A stretch of 64,000 bases of DNA, from contig NZ_VWXI01000004.1 of NCBI RefSeq assembly GCF_011752525.1, positions 124,001 through 188,000 on the forward strand, written 5' to 3'. The notes beneath the pieces are model-generated. The model was given only the letters and a program-made list of their open reading frames with translations. It was not told the origin of the DNA and ran no database searches. How positions within the stretch are numbered: position 1 is the stretch's first letter; each line of letters starts with the position of its first letter. The position numbers were made by a program, and so were the translations under genes. Shown piece by piece: positions 9,626 to 18,423 of this stretch. Source of the DNA: Pantoea sp. Cy-639 (GTDB lineage Bacteria; Pseudomonadota; Gammaproteobacteria; Pseudomonadales; Pseudomonadaceae).

Positions 9626-10633
9626 GTGAAGCAGTTTGAAATCCCTGTCGTGTTGTTGCTGTTCAAGCGCGTCGACAAACCGTTGAAGGTTCTGGAGCAG
9701 ATCGCCAAAGTGGCGCCGGCCAGGCTCTACCTGTTGTCGGACGGCGGCCGCACGGTGGAGGAGCATCAGCAGGTCGAGGCCTGTCGCGCAGCAATCGAAG
9801 CGGCCATCACTTGGGACTGTGAGGTCATCAAGAAATACGAACCGAGCAATATCGGCGTCTATGCCAATATTGGCGAGGGTGCCAAGTGGGTGTTCCAGCG
9901 CGAGGAAATGGCCATCTTCCTGGAGGATGACAACTTCCCGGAGGTGACATTCTTCCGTTTCTGCCAGGAAATGCTCGAGCGCTACCGCGACGACAGTCGC
10001 GTACTGTGGATCTGCGGCACCAACTACCTGAAGGACTACCAGCCGGCCGACGGCGCGAGCTACCTGTTCACCCAGAACATGATGCCGTGTGGCTGGGCGT
10101 CATGGTCGAAGAAGTTCTCCGAGTGCTACGACGGCGAGTTGCAGCTCTGGCAGGATCCGTACATCCGCAATCGCATCAAGGCCGAGTACCGTTATCCTGC
10201 GTTGTACTGCCAGGACAAGTACAACATCGAATATGAGCTCGACGCCAAGGCTGCCACCGGCAGGTTCTACTCCTGGGACTACCAGATGAGTTTCAGTGTG
10301 CGCGCGCACAACATGTACGCCATCGTGCCGAGCGTGAACCAGATCACCAATATCGGCGTGGACAACGATTCGACGCACGGCGGCAACAGCCTGGACAACG
10401 TCATGGTCGAGCGGTTCTGTGGCCTGCCGACCAAGCCTGTGTTGTTCCCGTTGGTGCACCCGAAGACCTTGCTGATCGACCTGCCGTTTGAAACGCAGGT
10501 GGCGAAGATCATCCTCAGTCCGGACTTCTTTTCGCTGAAGTCGAGGGTTTCCCGCTGGCTTCGCGAGGTGCTGGGCATTCCCAAGGTTGAGAGCGTTGGC
10601 GCCTACCTCAAGAAGCGCATTGGCTTGAAATGA
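9626..10633 (+). CDS. GT-A fold glycosyltransferase of the O-antigen locus
   Basis: A 335-residue soluble protein beginning KQFEIPVVLLLFKRVDKP, a GT-A-type N-terminus. LLSDGGR (about residues 36-42) is a candidate nucleotide-binding segment and FLEDDNF (about residue 97) a DxD-like metal/nucleotide motif. MMPCGWASWSKKF follows. It most likely adds one sugar to the growing lipid-linked unit on the cytoplasmic face; donor and linkage are unknown. Its position matches wbjA in P. aeruginosa O11 as I recall it, but I cannot establish orthology. GTG start after GGGGC; ends overlapping wzy. Confidence 0.75.
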   Translation: MKQFEIPVVLLLFKRVDKPLKVLEQIAKVAPARLYLLSDGGRTVEEHQQVEACRAAIEAAITWDCEVIKKYEPSNIGVYANIGEGAKWVFQREEMAIFLEDDNFPEVTFFRFCQEMLERYRDDSRVLWICGTNYLKDYQPADGASYLFTQNMMPCGWASWSKKFSECYDGELQLWQDPYIRNRIKAEYRYPALYCQDKYNIEYELDAKAATGRFYSWDYQMSFSVRAHNMYAIVPSVNQITNIGVDNDSTHGGNSLDNVMVERFCGLPTKPVLFPLVHPKTLLIDLPFETQVAKIILSPDFFSLKSRVSRWLREVLGIPKVESVGAYLKKRIGLK

Positions 10634-11646
10634 TGCTCAAGCTGACCCGGCACCGCCTTTCCATTGCCCTCACATTGCCCCTGCTCGGGGTGATGTGGTT
10701 GCTGTTTGGCTGGAATGCCTGGAACGGTGATCGCGACGGATACGAGCTGTACTACACCCGAGAGATCTCGGAGTGGGGCGTCGAGGTGGGCTATGGCTAC
10801 CTCAATGTACTGGGCAACCAGTTGGGGCTTGGCTTCCAGGCCTTCCAGATCGCGTTTGCGGCGTTGACCCTCGGATTGTTGTGGCGTTACCTGCTGGTGC
10901 AGACACGTGCGCCATTCCTTTCGTTGCTGATGTATGCCCTGTGCTTCTTCGCCCTGGACTATGTATTGCTGCGCAACTTCCTGGCCTTCGTGATCATCCT
11001 GCAGGCGCTGGTGTGCCTGTTCAGGGGTGGGCTCGGCGGGCGCTTCATGTACGTATTGCTGATTCTCCTGGCCACCACTGTCCATCAATCGTCGTTTGTC
11101 TATCTGGCGTTGGTCATCGTACCGTTGCAGCGCGCGTACAACATCTGGCGTTTTCTCTTCTGTCTGCTCGCGTTCTATACGGTGTATGTGCTGGGGCGTA
11201 ACTACCTGCCACTGCCTGCCAGTGTCAGTGCGCATTTCGATTACTACTCGGTGTCTCTCAAGAGCTCGTTGTTCAGTGTCTGCGTGCACGCGCTTTCGGT
11301 GCTGCTCATGGGGTTGGTCGTGGTCTGTGAGCGGCGTGACATTCTGCGCTTGCGGGCTGCCACCTTGCGTGAGCGGGAGATGGTCTTCGTACTGAACATC
11401 AATTTGTTGTCGCTGTTCTTTGCCGTGCTCTACTTCGAGTCGGAAATTTTCATCCGCCTGCTGCGCACGCTGGTGTTCATCAATATGTTGTACTGCGTCA
11501 ACGCCCTGGTGCTGGTGCGCCGGACGTACTTTTTCATCTTTGCGTACTTGCTGCTGTTTTCGGCGTTTCTGTTTCTTTATTTCATCTGGCCGACAGCAGA
11601 GCTTTCGCTCCAGCCGTTATTTTTCCGGAATCTGATCCTCGGTTAG
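10630..11646 (+). CDS. wzy: O-antigen polymerase, EpsG-like (Wzy)
   Basis: A 338-residue protein with about 9-10 membrane segments. The early WNGDRDGYELYY motif and the periplasmic TTVHQSSFVYL motif are hallmarks of the EpsG family of Wzy polymerases, which join repeat units in the periplasm. It overlaps the upstream transferase stop (ATGATG), so ATG 10630 or 10633 is possible. Codon use is visibly more AT-rich than in the housekeeping genes. It is the only polymerase candidate in the locus. Confidence 0.82.
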   Translation: MMLKLTRHRLSIALTLPLLGVMWLLFGWNAWNGDRDGYELYYTREISEWGVEVGYGYLNVLGNQLGLGFQAFQIAFAALTLGLLWRYLLVQTRAPFLSLLMYALCFFALDYVLLRNFLAFVIILQALVCLFRGGLGGRFMYVLLILLATTVHQSSFVYLALVIVPLQRAYNIWRFLFCLLAFYTVYVLGRNYLPLPASVSAHFDYYSVSLKSSLFSVCVHALSVLLMGLVVVCERRDILRLRAATLREREMVFVLNINLLSLFFAVLYFESEIFIRLLRTLVFINMLYCVNALVLVRRTYFFIFAYLLLFSAFLFLYFIWPTAELSLQPLFFRNLILG

Positions 11647-11675
11647 GTCTGGACTTCTGAGAAGGGTGTTTGACA

Positions 11676-12872
11676 GTGAATGTGTTTTTTCTGGGTGGTG
11701 TATTCGGTGAGCGCGACAAGGATGTCGTGCTGCGCCATTCTCGTGGCGTGGTGCAGATGGCTGCAGACACCTTGCAGAAGAATTACCTGCGAGGCTTTTC
11801 CGAGGCGCAGGTAGTGAAGCGGCTCACGGTGGTGAACCTGCCGTTCATCGGCGCCTACCCTCAGCGCTATGACAAGATGTTCTTCGAGCCGGCTGTCGAG
11901 GTGGAGACATTGGGGCGGGCCGAGGTTCGCACCCAGGGGTTCTTCAATCTTTCCCTGGTCAAGAACCTGCATCGCGCCTATCTGGCGGGCAAGGTGCTGT
12001 TGCAGCAACTGCGTGCGGTGCCGCAGGGCGATAACTATGTGGTCTGCTACTCCATGCACTTGCCATTCTTGTTGGCCTGTCAGGTAGTGAAGTGGCTGCG
12101 TCCAAGTACCCATTTGTGCATTATCGTGCCGGATCTGCCGGAATACATGGCGGTACGTACCGGTATCGTGAAGTTGCTGTTCCAGGCCATGGCGAAAGTT
12201 TCCTATGCCATTGTCGGTCGTGCCGACAGTGTTGTGGCGATTACCCAGCCCATGCTTGACAAGTTCGAGACTCCGGTAAAGGTCGTTATCGAAGGTATTG
12301 TCGATCCGCTGCACTCTGCAGAGACAGTCGGCGAGCAAGCCAAGCCTTATTTTCTCTATGGCGGCACCTTGGACAGGCGTTATGGTATCCGCAATCTGGT
12401 GGATTCTTACTTGCAGTCCGGGATTACTTCTCATGCCTTGTATATTTGCGGGGCTGGCGATGATCAAGCCTATGTAGAGCGCGCCGCTGCAGGTTGTGAA
12501 GGTATTAAATACCTGGGGCAGGTGTCGCGCGCCGAAGTATTGAAACTGCAGCGCGAGGCAAGCTTGCTGGTCAATCCGCGTGGTAATGACTCGATTTATA
12601 CTAAGTATTCGTTTCCGTCAAAGGTCATTGAGTACATGTCCTCCGGCGTACCGATATTAATGTACAGGCTTGACGGTATTCCTGAGCAATATTATGATTT
12701 TTGCTATTTGGCCTCGCCCGCCGCAGGCGGCATGGGCCAGGCTCTGCTCACGATCGTCGGGCTGGACCCCGCCGAGCTGCGCCAGATGGGGCAGCGTGCC
12801 AAGGACTTCGTTACCGAGCATAAAATGCCCGCAATGCAGGTCGAAAAGTTGTTGAATGCTATCAAGCGTTAA
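11676..12872 (+). CDS. GT4-type glycosyltransferase of the O-antigen locus
   Basis: A roughly 398-residue GT-B fold enzyme. The N-terminal half starts NVFFLGGVFGERD; the C-terminal donor domain has FLYGGTLDRRYGIRNLVDSYL and the GT4 E-x7-E-like region (NPRGNDSIYTKYSFPSKVIEYMSSGVPILMY). The GTG at 11676 is preferred because GAGAAGGG sits at a workable distance; the TTG at 11670 is too close. The 3' part is AT-rich (12580-12720) compared with wbjB just downstream. Relative to my recollection of the P. aeruginosa O11 order it is an additional transferase. Confidence 0.8.
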   Translation: MNVFFLGGVFGERDKDVVLRHSRGVVQMAADTLQKNYLRGFSEAQVVKRLTVVNLPFIGAYPQRYDKMFFEPAVEVETLGRAEVRTQGFFNLSLVKNLHRAYLAGKVLLQQLRAVPQGDNYVVCYSMHLPFLLACQVVKWLRPSTHLCIIVPDLPEYMAVRTGIVKLLFQAMAKVSYAIVGRADSVVAITQPMLDKFETPVKVVIEGIVDPLHSAETVGEQAKPYFLYGGTLDRRYGIRNLVDSYLQSGITSHALYICGAGDDQAYVERAAAGCEGIKYLGQVSRAEVLKLQREASLLVNPRGNDSIYTKYSFPSKVIEYMSSGVPILMYRLDGIPEQYYDFCYLASPAAGGMGQALLTIVGLDPAELRQMGQRAKDFVTEHKMPAMQVEKLLNAIKR

Positions 12873-12886
12873 AGGGAAATAAACAA

Positions 12887-13921
12887 ATGTTCAATGGTAA
12901 GAAACTTCTCATTACGGGCGGCACTGGTTCCTTTGGTAATGCGGTGCTGAAGCGCTTCCTGGATACCGATATCGCCGAGATCCGCATTTTCAGCCGTGAT
13001 GAAAAAAAGCAAGACGACATGCGCAAGCGGTATGCGAACCCGAAGCTGAAGTTCTATATCGGTGACGTTCGCGACTACCAGAGCATCCTCAACGCCTCCC
13101 GTGGCGTCGACTACATCTTCCACGCCGCCGCCCTCAAGCAGGTGCCTTCCTGCGAGTTCCACCCGCTGGAAGCAGTCAAGACCAACGTGCTGGGCACCGA
13201 GAACGTACTCGAAGCGGCGATCCAGAACGAAGTGAAGCGCATCGTTTGCCTGAGCACCGACAAGGCCGTTTACCCGATCAACGCCATGGGTATCTCCAAG
13301 GCGATGATGGAAAAGGTCATGGTCGCCAAGTCGCGCAACGTCGACGACGAGAAGACCGTCATCTGCGGTACCCGTTATGGCAACGTCATGGCTTCCCGTG
13401 GTTCGGTGATCCCGCTGTTCATCGATCAGATTCGCGCCGGCAAGGCCCTGACCCTGACCGACCCGAGCATGACCCGTTTCATGATGACCCTGGCCGATGC
13501 TGTCGACCTGGTGCTGTACGCCTTCGAGCATGGCAACAACGGTGACCTGTTCGTGCAGAAAGCCCCGGCCGCGACCGTCGAAACCCTGGCCAAGGCCCTG
13601 ACCGCGCTGGTCGGCAAGCCTGAGCATCCGATCCAGGTGATCGGTACCCGCCATGGCGAGAAACTCTACGAGGCCCTGCTGAGCCGCGAAGAGATTGCCT
13701 GCGCCGAGGACATGGGCGACTACTTCCGTGTACCGCCAGACCTGCGCGACCTGAACTACGCCAAGTTCGTCGAGGAAGGCGAGACCAAGATCTCCCGTAC
13801 CGAGGACTACAACTCGCACAACACCGAGCGCCTGGACGTGGAAGGCATGCAGAAGCTGCTGCTCAAGCTCGACTTCATGCGCGCTATCCAGCGCGGCGAG
13901 CACGCCACGCCCGAGGAGTGA
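12887..13921 (+). CDS. wbjB: UDP-GlcNAc 4,6-dehydratase/5-epimerase (WbjB/FnlA/CapE)
   Basis: First enzyme of UDP-N-acetyl-L-fucosamine synthesis from UDP-GlcNAc. The 344-residue extended SDR has TGGTGSFG (residues 10-17), FHAAALKQVPSCE, and the catalytic STDKAVYPINAMGISK, where Met replaces the usual Tyr of the YxxxK pair as in the FnlA/WbjB/WbpM group. AAGGGAAAT precedes the ATG. It begins the wbjB-C-D module, with 4 and 22 bases between genes. GC content jumps here relative to the preceding gene. Confidence 0.95.
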   Translation: MFNGKKLLITGGTGSFGNAVLKRFLDTDIAEIRIFSRDEKKQDDMRKRYANPKLKFYIGDVRDYQSILNASRGVDYIFHAAALKQVPSCEFHPLEAVKTNVLGTENVLEAAIQNEVKRIVCLSTDKAVYPINAMGISKAMMEKVMVAKSRNVDDEKTVICGTRYGNVMASRGSVIPLFIDQIRAGKALTLTDPSMTRFMMTLADAVDLVLYAFEHGNNGDLFVQKAPAATVETLAKALTALVGKPEHPIQVIGTRHGEKLYEALLSREEIACAEDMGDYFRVPPDLRDLNYAKFVEEGETKISRTEDYNSHNTERLDVEGMQKLLLKLDFMRAIQRGEHATPEE

Positions 13922-13925
13922 TCTG

Positions 13926-15041
13926 ATGAAAGTTCTGATTACCGGCGCCAATGGCTTCGTCGGTCAAAACCTCATCGCCCACCTGAGTGAGCGCAGCGAC
14001 GTCGAAGTGCTGCGCTTCACCCGTCAGGATGCTCTTGAGGACCTGCCACGCCTGGTTGCCGAAGTCGACTTCGTGTTCCACCTGGCGGGTGTCAATCGTC
14101 CGCAGAATCCCGCGGAGTTCGAGGTCGGCAATGCCGACCTCACCCGCGTCTTGTGCGACGCCATCGTCGCTTCGGGGCGCAAGACGCCGGTCATCTACAC
14201 CTCGTCGACCCAGGCCGAGGCGGACAACCCGTACGGCATCAGCAAGCGCCACGCCGAGGAGGCGCTGCTGGCGCTGAAGGCACAGGGCGTACCGGTTCAC
14301 GTCCTGCGCTTGCCGAACGTTTTCGGCAAGTGGGCACGTCCGAACTACAACTCGGCCGTGGCGACTTTCTGCCACAACATCGTCCGCGACCTGCCGATCA
14401 CCATCAACGATCCGAGCGCCCGCCTGAACCTCGTCTACATCGACGATGTGGTGCGGCACTTTATCGAGGTGATGGACGGCAAGCTGCAGGGTGAGGCCGC
14501 CGATGCGGTCGAGCCGGTCTACAGCACCACCGTCGGGGAGATGGCCGGGTACCTCGAGGCCTTCCGCGACAGCCGTGCCTCGATGATCACCGAGCCGGTC
14601 GGTACCGGGTTGGTCCGCGCGCTGTACTCGACCTACCTGAGCTACGTGCCTCCGGAGCGCTTCACCTATGAAGTGCCCAAGCACGGCGACCCGCGTGGCG
14701 TGTTCGTGGAGATGCTCAAGACCAAGGATTCCGGCCAGTTCTCCTATTTCACCGCACATCCTGGCATTACCCGTGGCGGTCATTACCACCACTCGAAGAC
14801 CGAGAAGTTCCTGGTGATCAAGGGCGAAGCCCGTTTCTGCTTCCGCCACATCACCTCTGGCGAGTTCTACGAGCTGCGTACCACCGGGGACAAGCCTGAG
14901 ATCGTCGAGACCGTGCCGGGTTGGACCCACGACATCACCAACGTCGGCCAGGACGAGATGATCGTCATGCTCTGGGCCAATGAAATCTTCGATCGCGAAC
15001 GTCCGGATACTTACGCCCGCCCCGTCGGCACCGAAGCTTGA
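13926..15041 (+). CDS. wbjC: UDP-L-FucNAc pathway reductase with C-terminal cupin (WbjC/FnlB/CapF)
   Basis: Second step of UDP-L-FucNAc synthesis: epimerisation and NADPH reduction of the WbjB product to UDP-N-acetyl-L-pneumosamine. The 371-residue protein has an N-terminal Rossmann domain (TGANGFVGQNL, residues 6-16; YGISKRHAEE) and a C-terminal cupin from about residue 250 with GGHYHHSKTEKF, the two-domain layout of CapF. It starts 5 bases after wbjB. Confidence 0.94.
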   Translation: MKVLITGANGFVGQNLIAHLSERSDVEVLRFTRQDALEDLPRLVAEVDFVFHLAGVNRPQNPAEFEVGNADLTRVLCDAIVASGRKTPVIYTSSTQAEADNPYGISKRHAEEALLALKAQGVPVHVLRLPNVFGKWARPNYNSAVATFCHNIVRDLPITINDPSARLNLVYIDDVVRHFIEVMDGKLQGEAADAVEPVYSTTVGEMAGYLEAFRDSRASMITEPVGTGLVRALYSTYLSYVPPERFTYEVPKHGDPRGVFVEMLKTKDSGQFSYFTAHPGITRGGHYHHSKTEKFLVIKGEARFCFRHITSGEFYELRTTGDKPEIVETVPGWTHDITNVGQDEMIVMLWANEIFDRERPDTYARPVGTEA

Positions 15042-15063
15042 CTCGCCGCTTCAGGAATCTGCA

Positions 15064-16194
15064 ATGAAAAAAATGAAAGTCGTCACCGTGGTGGGTACTC
15101 GCCCGGAAATCATCCGTCTGTCGCGGGTCATGGCCGCGCTCGACGTGCACTGCGAGCATGTGCTGGTGCACACCGGGCAGAACTATGACTATGAGCTGAA
15201 CGAGATCTTCTTCCAGGACCTCGGTATCCGCAAGCCTGACCACTTCCTGAACGCCGCCGGCGCCACCGGTGCCGAGACCATCGGCAACGTGATCATCGCC
15301 GTCGACCGTGTCCTCGCAGAAGTGCAGCCCGAAGCGGTACTGGTACTGGGCGATACCAACAGCTGCATGGCGGTATTGCCGGCCAAGCGCCGCAAGATCC
15401 CGACCTTCCACATGGAAGCGGGCAACCGTTGCTTCGACATGCGTGTGCCTGAGGAAATCAACCGCCGTATCGTCGATCACACTGCGGATGTGAACCTCAC
15501 CTACAGCACCATCGCCCGCGACTATCTGCTGCAGGAAGGCCTGCCGGCGGACCGTGTCATCAAGACCGGCAGCCCGATGTTCGAGGTCCTCAATCACTAC
15601 CGCCCGGGTATTGACCAATCCGATGTCCTGACACGCCTGGGCCTCGAGCCTGGCAAGTTCTTCGTGGTCAGTGCGCACCGTGAAGAGAACATCGACTCGG
15701 ACAAGAACTTCCTCAAACTGGTGGATGTGCTCAACACCGTTGCCGAACAGTTCGATCTGCCGGTGATCGTGTCCACCCACCCACGCACCCAGAAGCGCGT
15801 GGATGCCATGGGCGTCACCTTCCACCCCAACGTGCGCCTACTCAAGCCGCTCGGCTTCAAGGATTACAACAAGCTGCAGCTCGAAGCCAAGACGGTGCTG
15901 TCCGACAGCGGCACGATCAACGAGGAAGCGTCGATCCTGAACTTCCCAGCCCTGAACATCCGCGAAGCCCACGAGCGTCCGGAGGGGATGGAGGAAGCTG
16001 CAGCGATGATGGTTGGCCTGGAGGTCGATCGTGTGCTGCAGGGCTTGGCGATTCTCGAGAGCCAGGCCCGTGGCGACGAGCGCAGCCTGCGCCTGGTGGC
16101 CGACTACAGCATGCCGAACGTATCGGACAAGGTGGTGCGGATCGTCCATAGCTACACGGACTACGTGAACCGCACTGTCTGGAAAAGATACTGA
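15064..16194 (+). CDS. wbjD: UDP-L-PneNAc 2-epimerase (WbjD/FnlC/CapG)
   Basis: Third step, C2 epimerisation giving UDP-L-FucNAc. The 376-residue product belongs to the non-hydrolysing UDP-GlcNAc 2-epimerase family: VVGTRPEIIRLSRV near the start, VHTGQNYD, GDTNSCMAVL, HMEAGNRCFD, SAHREENIDS and SDSGTINEEASIL. ATG 15064 is chosen because the family begins at MKVVTVVGTRPE; the longer open frame runs back into wbjC. Together with wbjB and wbjC it forms the complete pathway. Confidence 0.95.
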   Translation: MKKMKVVTVVGTRPEIIRLSRVMAALDVHCEHVLVHTGQNYDYELNEIFFQDLGIRKPDHFLNAAGATGAETIGNVIIAVDRVLAEVQPEAVLVLGDTNSCMAVLPAKRRKIPTFHMEAGNRCFDMRVPEEINRRIVDHTADVNLTYSTIARDYLLQEGLPADRVIKTGSPMFEVLNHYRPGIDQSDVLTRLGLEPGKFFVVSAHREENIDSDKNFLKLVDVLNTVAEQFDLPVIVSTHPRTQKRVDAMGVTFHPNVRLLKPLGFKDYNKLQLEAKTVLSDSGTINEEASILNFPALNIREAHERPEGMEEAAAMMVGLEVDRVLQGLAILESQARGDERSLRLVADYSMPNVSDKVVRIVHSYTDYVNRTVWKRY

Positions 16195-16198
16195 CTTC

Positions 16199-17458
16199 GT
16201 GGAGCACCTGACAGAGAAGCCGCTGAAGGTACTGGTAGTCACTCAATACTTCTGGCCCGAAAACATGCGGATCAATGACCTGGTCCGCGATTTCGTCGAC
16301 AGGGGGCATGAGGTCACCGTGCTGACCGGTATCCCGAACTACCCCGAGGGTGAGGTGTTCGCGGACTACCAGCGTGACCCGCAACGGTTCGCCACTTACC
16401 ACGGGGCCCAGGTCGTGCGCGTGCCCATGCGCGTGCGCGGCAAGGGCAGCCTGCGACTGGTGCTGAACTACGCCTCGTTCTTCCTCAGCGCGTCGACCAT
16501 CGGCGCGTTCAGGTTGCGCGGCCGGCCTGCCGATGCGCTGTTCGTCTACGCCGTTTCGCCGATCATGGCGGCCATCCCGGCGATCGTGATCGGGTGGCTG
16601 AAGCGTGCTCCGGTGTTTGTCTGGGTGCTGGACCTGTGGCCGGAAACCCTGCGCGCGGTAGGTGTGATCAAGCACCCGCGGGTGCTCGGTCTGGTGGGGC
16701 GGATGGTGTCGTGGATCTACAACCGCACCGACTACCTGCTGCTGCAGTCCCATGGCTTTTTCGAGAACGTCCGACGCTACTGCACGCGGCCGACCAGCGA
16801 AGATCGCCTGGTCTACTTCCCCAGCTGGGCCGAGGATGATTTCTCGGCGGCCAGCGCGCCCTGCACGCTGATCGAGGCGGATGCCACGCAGTTCACCGTG
16901 GTCTTTGCCGGCAACCTGGGCGAGGCGCAGGACTTTCCCGCGATCCTCGAGGCTGCCGAGCAGTTGCGCGGCAGTGTCGCCGTGCGCTGGGTGATCGTCG
17001 GTGATGGCCGGATGAGCGAGTGGCTGGCCGAACAGGTGCGCGTACGCGGGCTGGACAATGTCCATCTGCTTGGGCGGCATCCGCTGGAGGCCATGCCGGG
17101 GCTGTTCGCACTGGCCGATGCGTTGCTCGTGTCGCTCAGGACCAATGACGTGTTCGAGAAGACCATTCCCGGCAAGGTGCAGGCGTACCTGGCGTCGGGT
17201 CGTCCTCTGCTGGGCATGATCAATGGCGAGGCCGCCCGGGTCATCGACGAGTCGGGGGCGGGCCTGAGCTGCAATTCCAGTGACGCGCAGGGCCTGGCGG
17301 GCATCGTAAGGCAGATGGTCGAGCGCTCGCCGGCGCAGCGCCAGGAAATGGGCGAGGCCGGGCGTCGTTACTACCTCGAACACTATTCGAAGTCCCGTTT
17401 GATGGACCAATTGGAGTCGCTGTTTCGCAAGGCGACCCGACGCAAGGGAATCCAATGA
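16199..17458 (+). CDS. wbjE: WbjE/WbuB-like glycosyltransferase, probable L-FucNAc transferase
   Basis: GT4-family GT-B enzyme of 419 residues: VLVVTQYFWPENMRINDL at the N-terminus, VWVLDLWPETLRAVGV in the middle, and the donor-binding region with VIVGDG, TIPGKVQAYLASGRPLLGMING. This is the WbuB family, often encoded next to fnlABC and credited with adding L-FucNAc. The specificity is by context. GTG start 5 bases after wbjD with a poor ribosome site, suggesting translational coupling; its end overlaps the next gene (ATGATG). Confidence 0.85.
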   Translation: MEHLTEKPLKVLVVTQYFWPENMRINDLVRDFVDRGHEVTVLTGIPNYPEGEVFADYQRDPQRFATYHGAQVVRVPMRVRGKGSLRLVLNYASFFLSASTIGAFRLRGRPADALFVYAVSPIMAAIPAIVIGWLKRAPVFVWVLDLWPETLRAVGVIKHPRVLGLVGRMVSWIYNRTDYLLLQSHGFFENVRRYCTRPTSEDRLVYFPSWAEDDFSAASAPCTLIEADATQFTVVFAGNLGEAQDFPAILEAAEQLRGSVAVRWVIVGDGRMSEWLAEQVRVRGLDNVHLLGRHPLEAMPGLFALADALLVSLRTNDVFEKTIPGKVQAYLASGRPLLGMINGEAARVIDESGAGLSCNSSDAQGLAGIVRQMVERSPAQRQEMGEAGRRYYLEHYSKSRLMDQLESLFRKATRRKGIQ

Positions 17459-18423
17459 TGTCGCATAGAGTGTTGTTGACCGGTTCTACCGGGTTCGTCG
17501 GCAAGGCGGTGCTGCAGCGCCTGCTGGAGCGAGGCGACAGCGTGGTGGCGGCGCTGCGCCAGAGCTCGGCGCCGGTGGACGGCAAGGCCGAAGTGTTCCG
17601 CTTCGCCGAGCTGGATGAGGCGTGCGACTGGCAGGCCGGCGTGGCGGGCGTGGGCACGGTGATTCACTCCGCGGCTCGGGTACACGTGATGAACGACACC
17701 GAGGCCGACCCGCTGGCGGCGTTTCGCCGGGTCAACGTGGCTGGCACGCTGAATCTTGCACGTCAGGCTGCAGCGGCCGGGGTTCGGCGGTTCATCTTCA
17801 TCAGTTCGATCAAGGTCAATGGCGAGGGCACCCCGAAGGGCCAGCCTTATACCGCCGATGATCGCCCGGCGCCGGCCGACCCTTATGGGGTCTCCAAGCG
17901 CGAGGCCGAGGATGGCCTGCGCGAGATCGCCAGGCAAACCGGCATGGACGTGGTCATCATCCGTCCGGTGCTGGTCTATGGCCCGGGGGTCAAGGCCAAC
18001 TTCCTGGCCATGATGCGCTGGCTGGACAAAGGCGTGCCGTTGCCGTTCGGTGCCATCGACAACCGTCGCAGCCTGGTCGCCCTGGACAACCTGGCAGACC
18101 TGGTGGTGACCTGCGTGGATCACCCGAACGCCGCGAACCAGACTTTCCTGGTCAGCGATGGCGAGGACCTTTCGACCACCGGACTGCTGCGGCGCATGGC
18201 CCAGGCCCTGGGGCGTCCGGCACGGCTGTTGCCGGTACCGGGCAGCCTGCTGGCGCTGGCGGCCAACGCCCTGGGGCGGCGTGCGCTGTCCCAGCGTCTA
18301 TGTGGCTCGTTGCAGGTGGATATTCAGAAAACCCGATCGTTGCTCGATTGGACGCCGCCGCTGAGTGTCGATGCGGCATTGTCCCTGACGGCACGCGATT
18401 ATCAGGAAAAGACAGGAAAATGA
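17455..18423 (+). CDS. wbpV: NDP-4-keto-6-deoxy-HexNAc reductase (WbpV/WbjF)
   Basis: Extended SDR of 322 residues with TGSTGFVGKAVL (about residues 9-20), HSAARVHVM, FISSIKVNGE and YGVSKREAE. Family members reduce the WbpM product to UDP-D-QuiNAc or UDP-D-FucNAc, the sugar that WbpL then transfers. The residues do not tell which epimer is made. The start overlaps the wbjE stop and its own stop overlaps the wbpL start, so wbjE-wbpV-wbpL are translationally chained. Confidence 0.88.
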   Translation: MMSHRVLLTGSTGFVGKAVLQRLLERGDSVVAALRQSSAPVDGKAEVFRFAELDEACDWQAGVAGVGTVIHSAARVHVMNDTEADPLAAFRRVNVAGTLNLARQAAAAGVRRFIFISSIKVNGEGTPKGQPYTADDRPAPADPYGVSKREAEDGLREIARQTGMDVVIIRPVLVYGPGVKANFLAMMRWLDKGVPLPFGAIDNRRSLVALDNLADLVVTCVDHPNAANQTFLVSDGEDLSTTGLLRRMAQALGRPARLLPVPGSLLALAANALGRRALSQRLCGSLQVDIQKTRSLLDWTPPLSVDAALSLTARDYQEKTGK

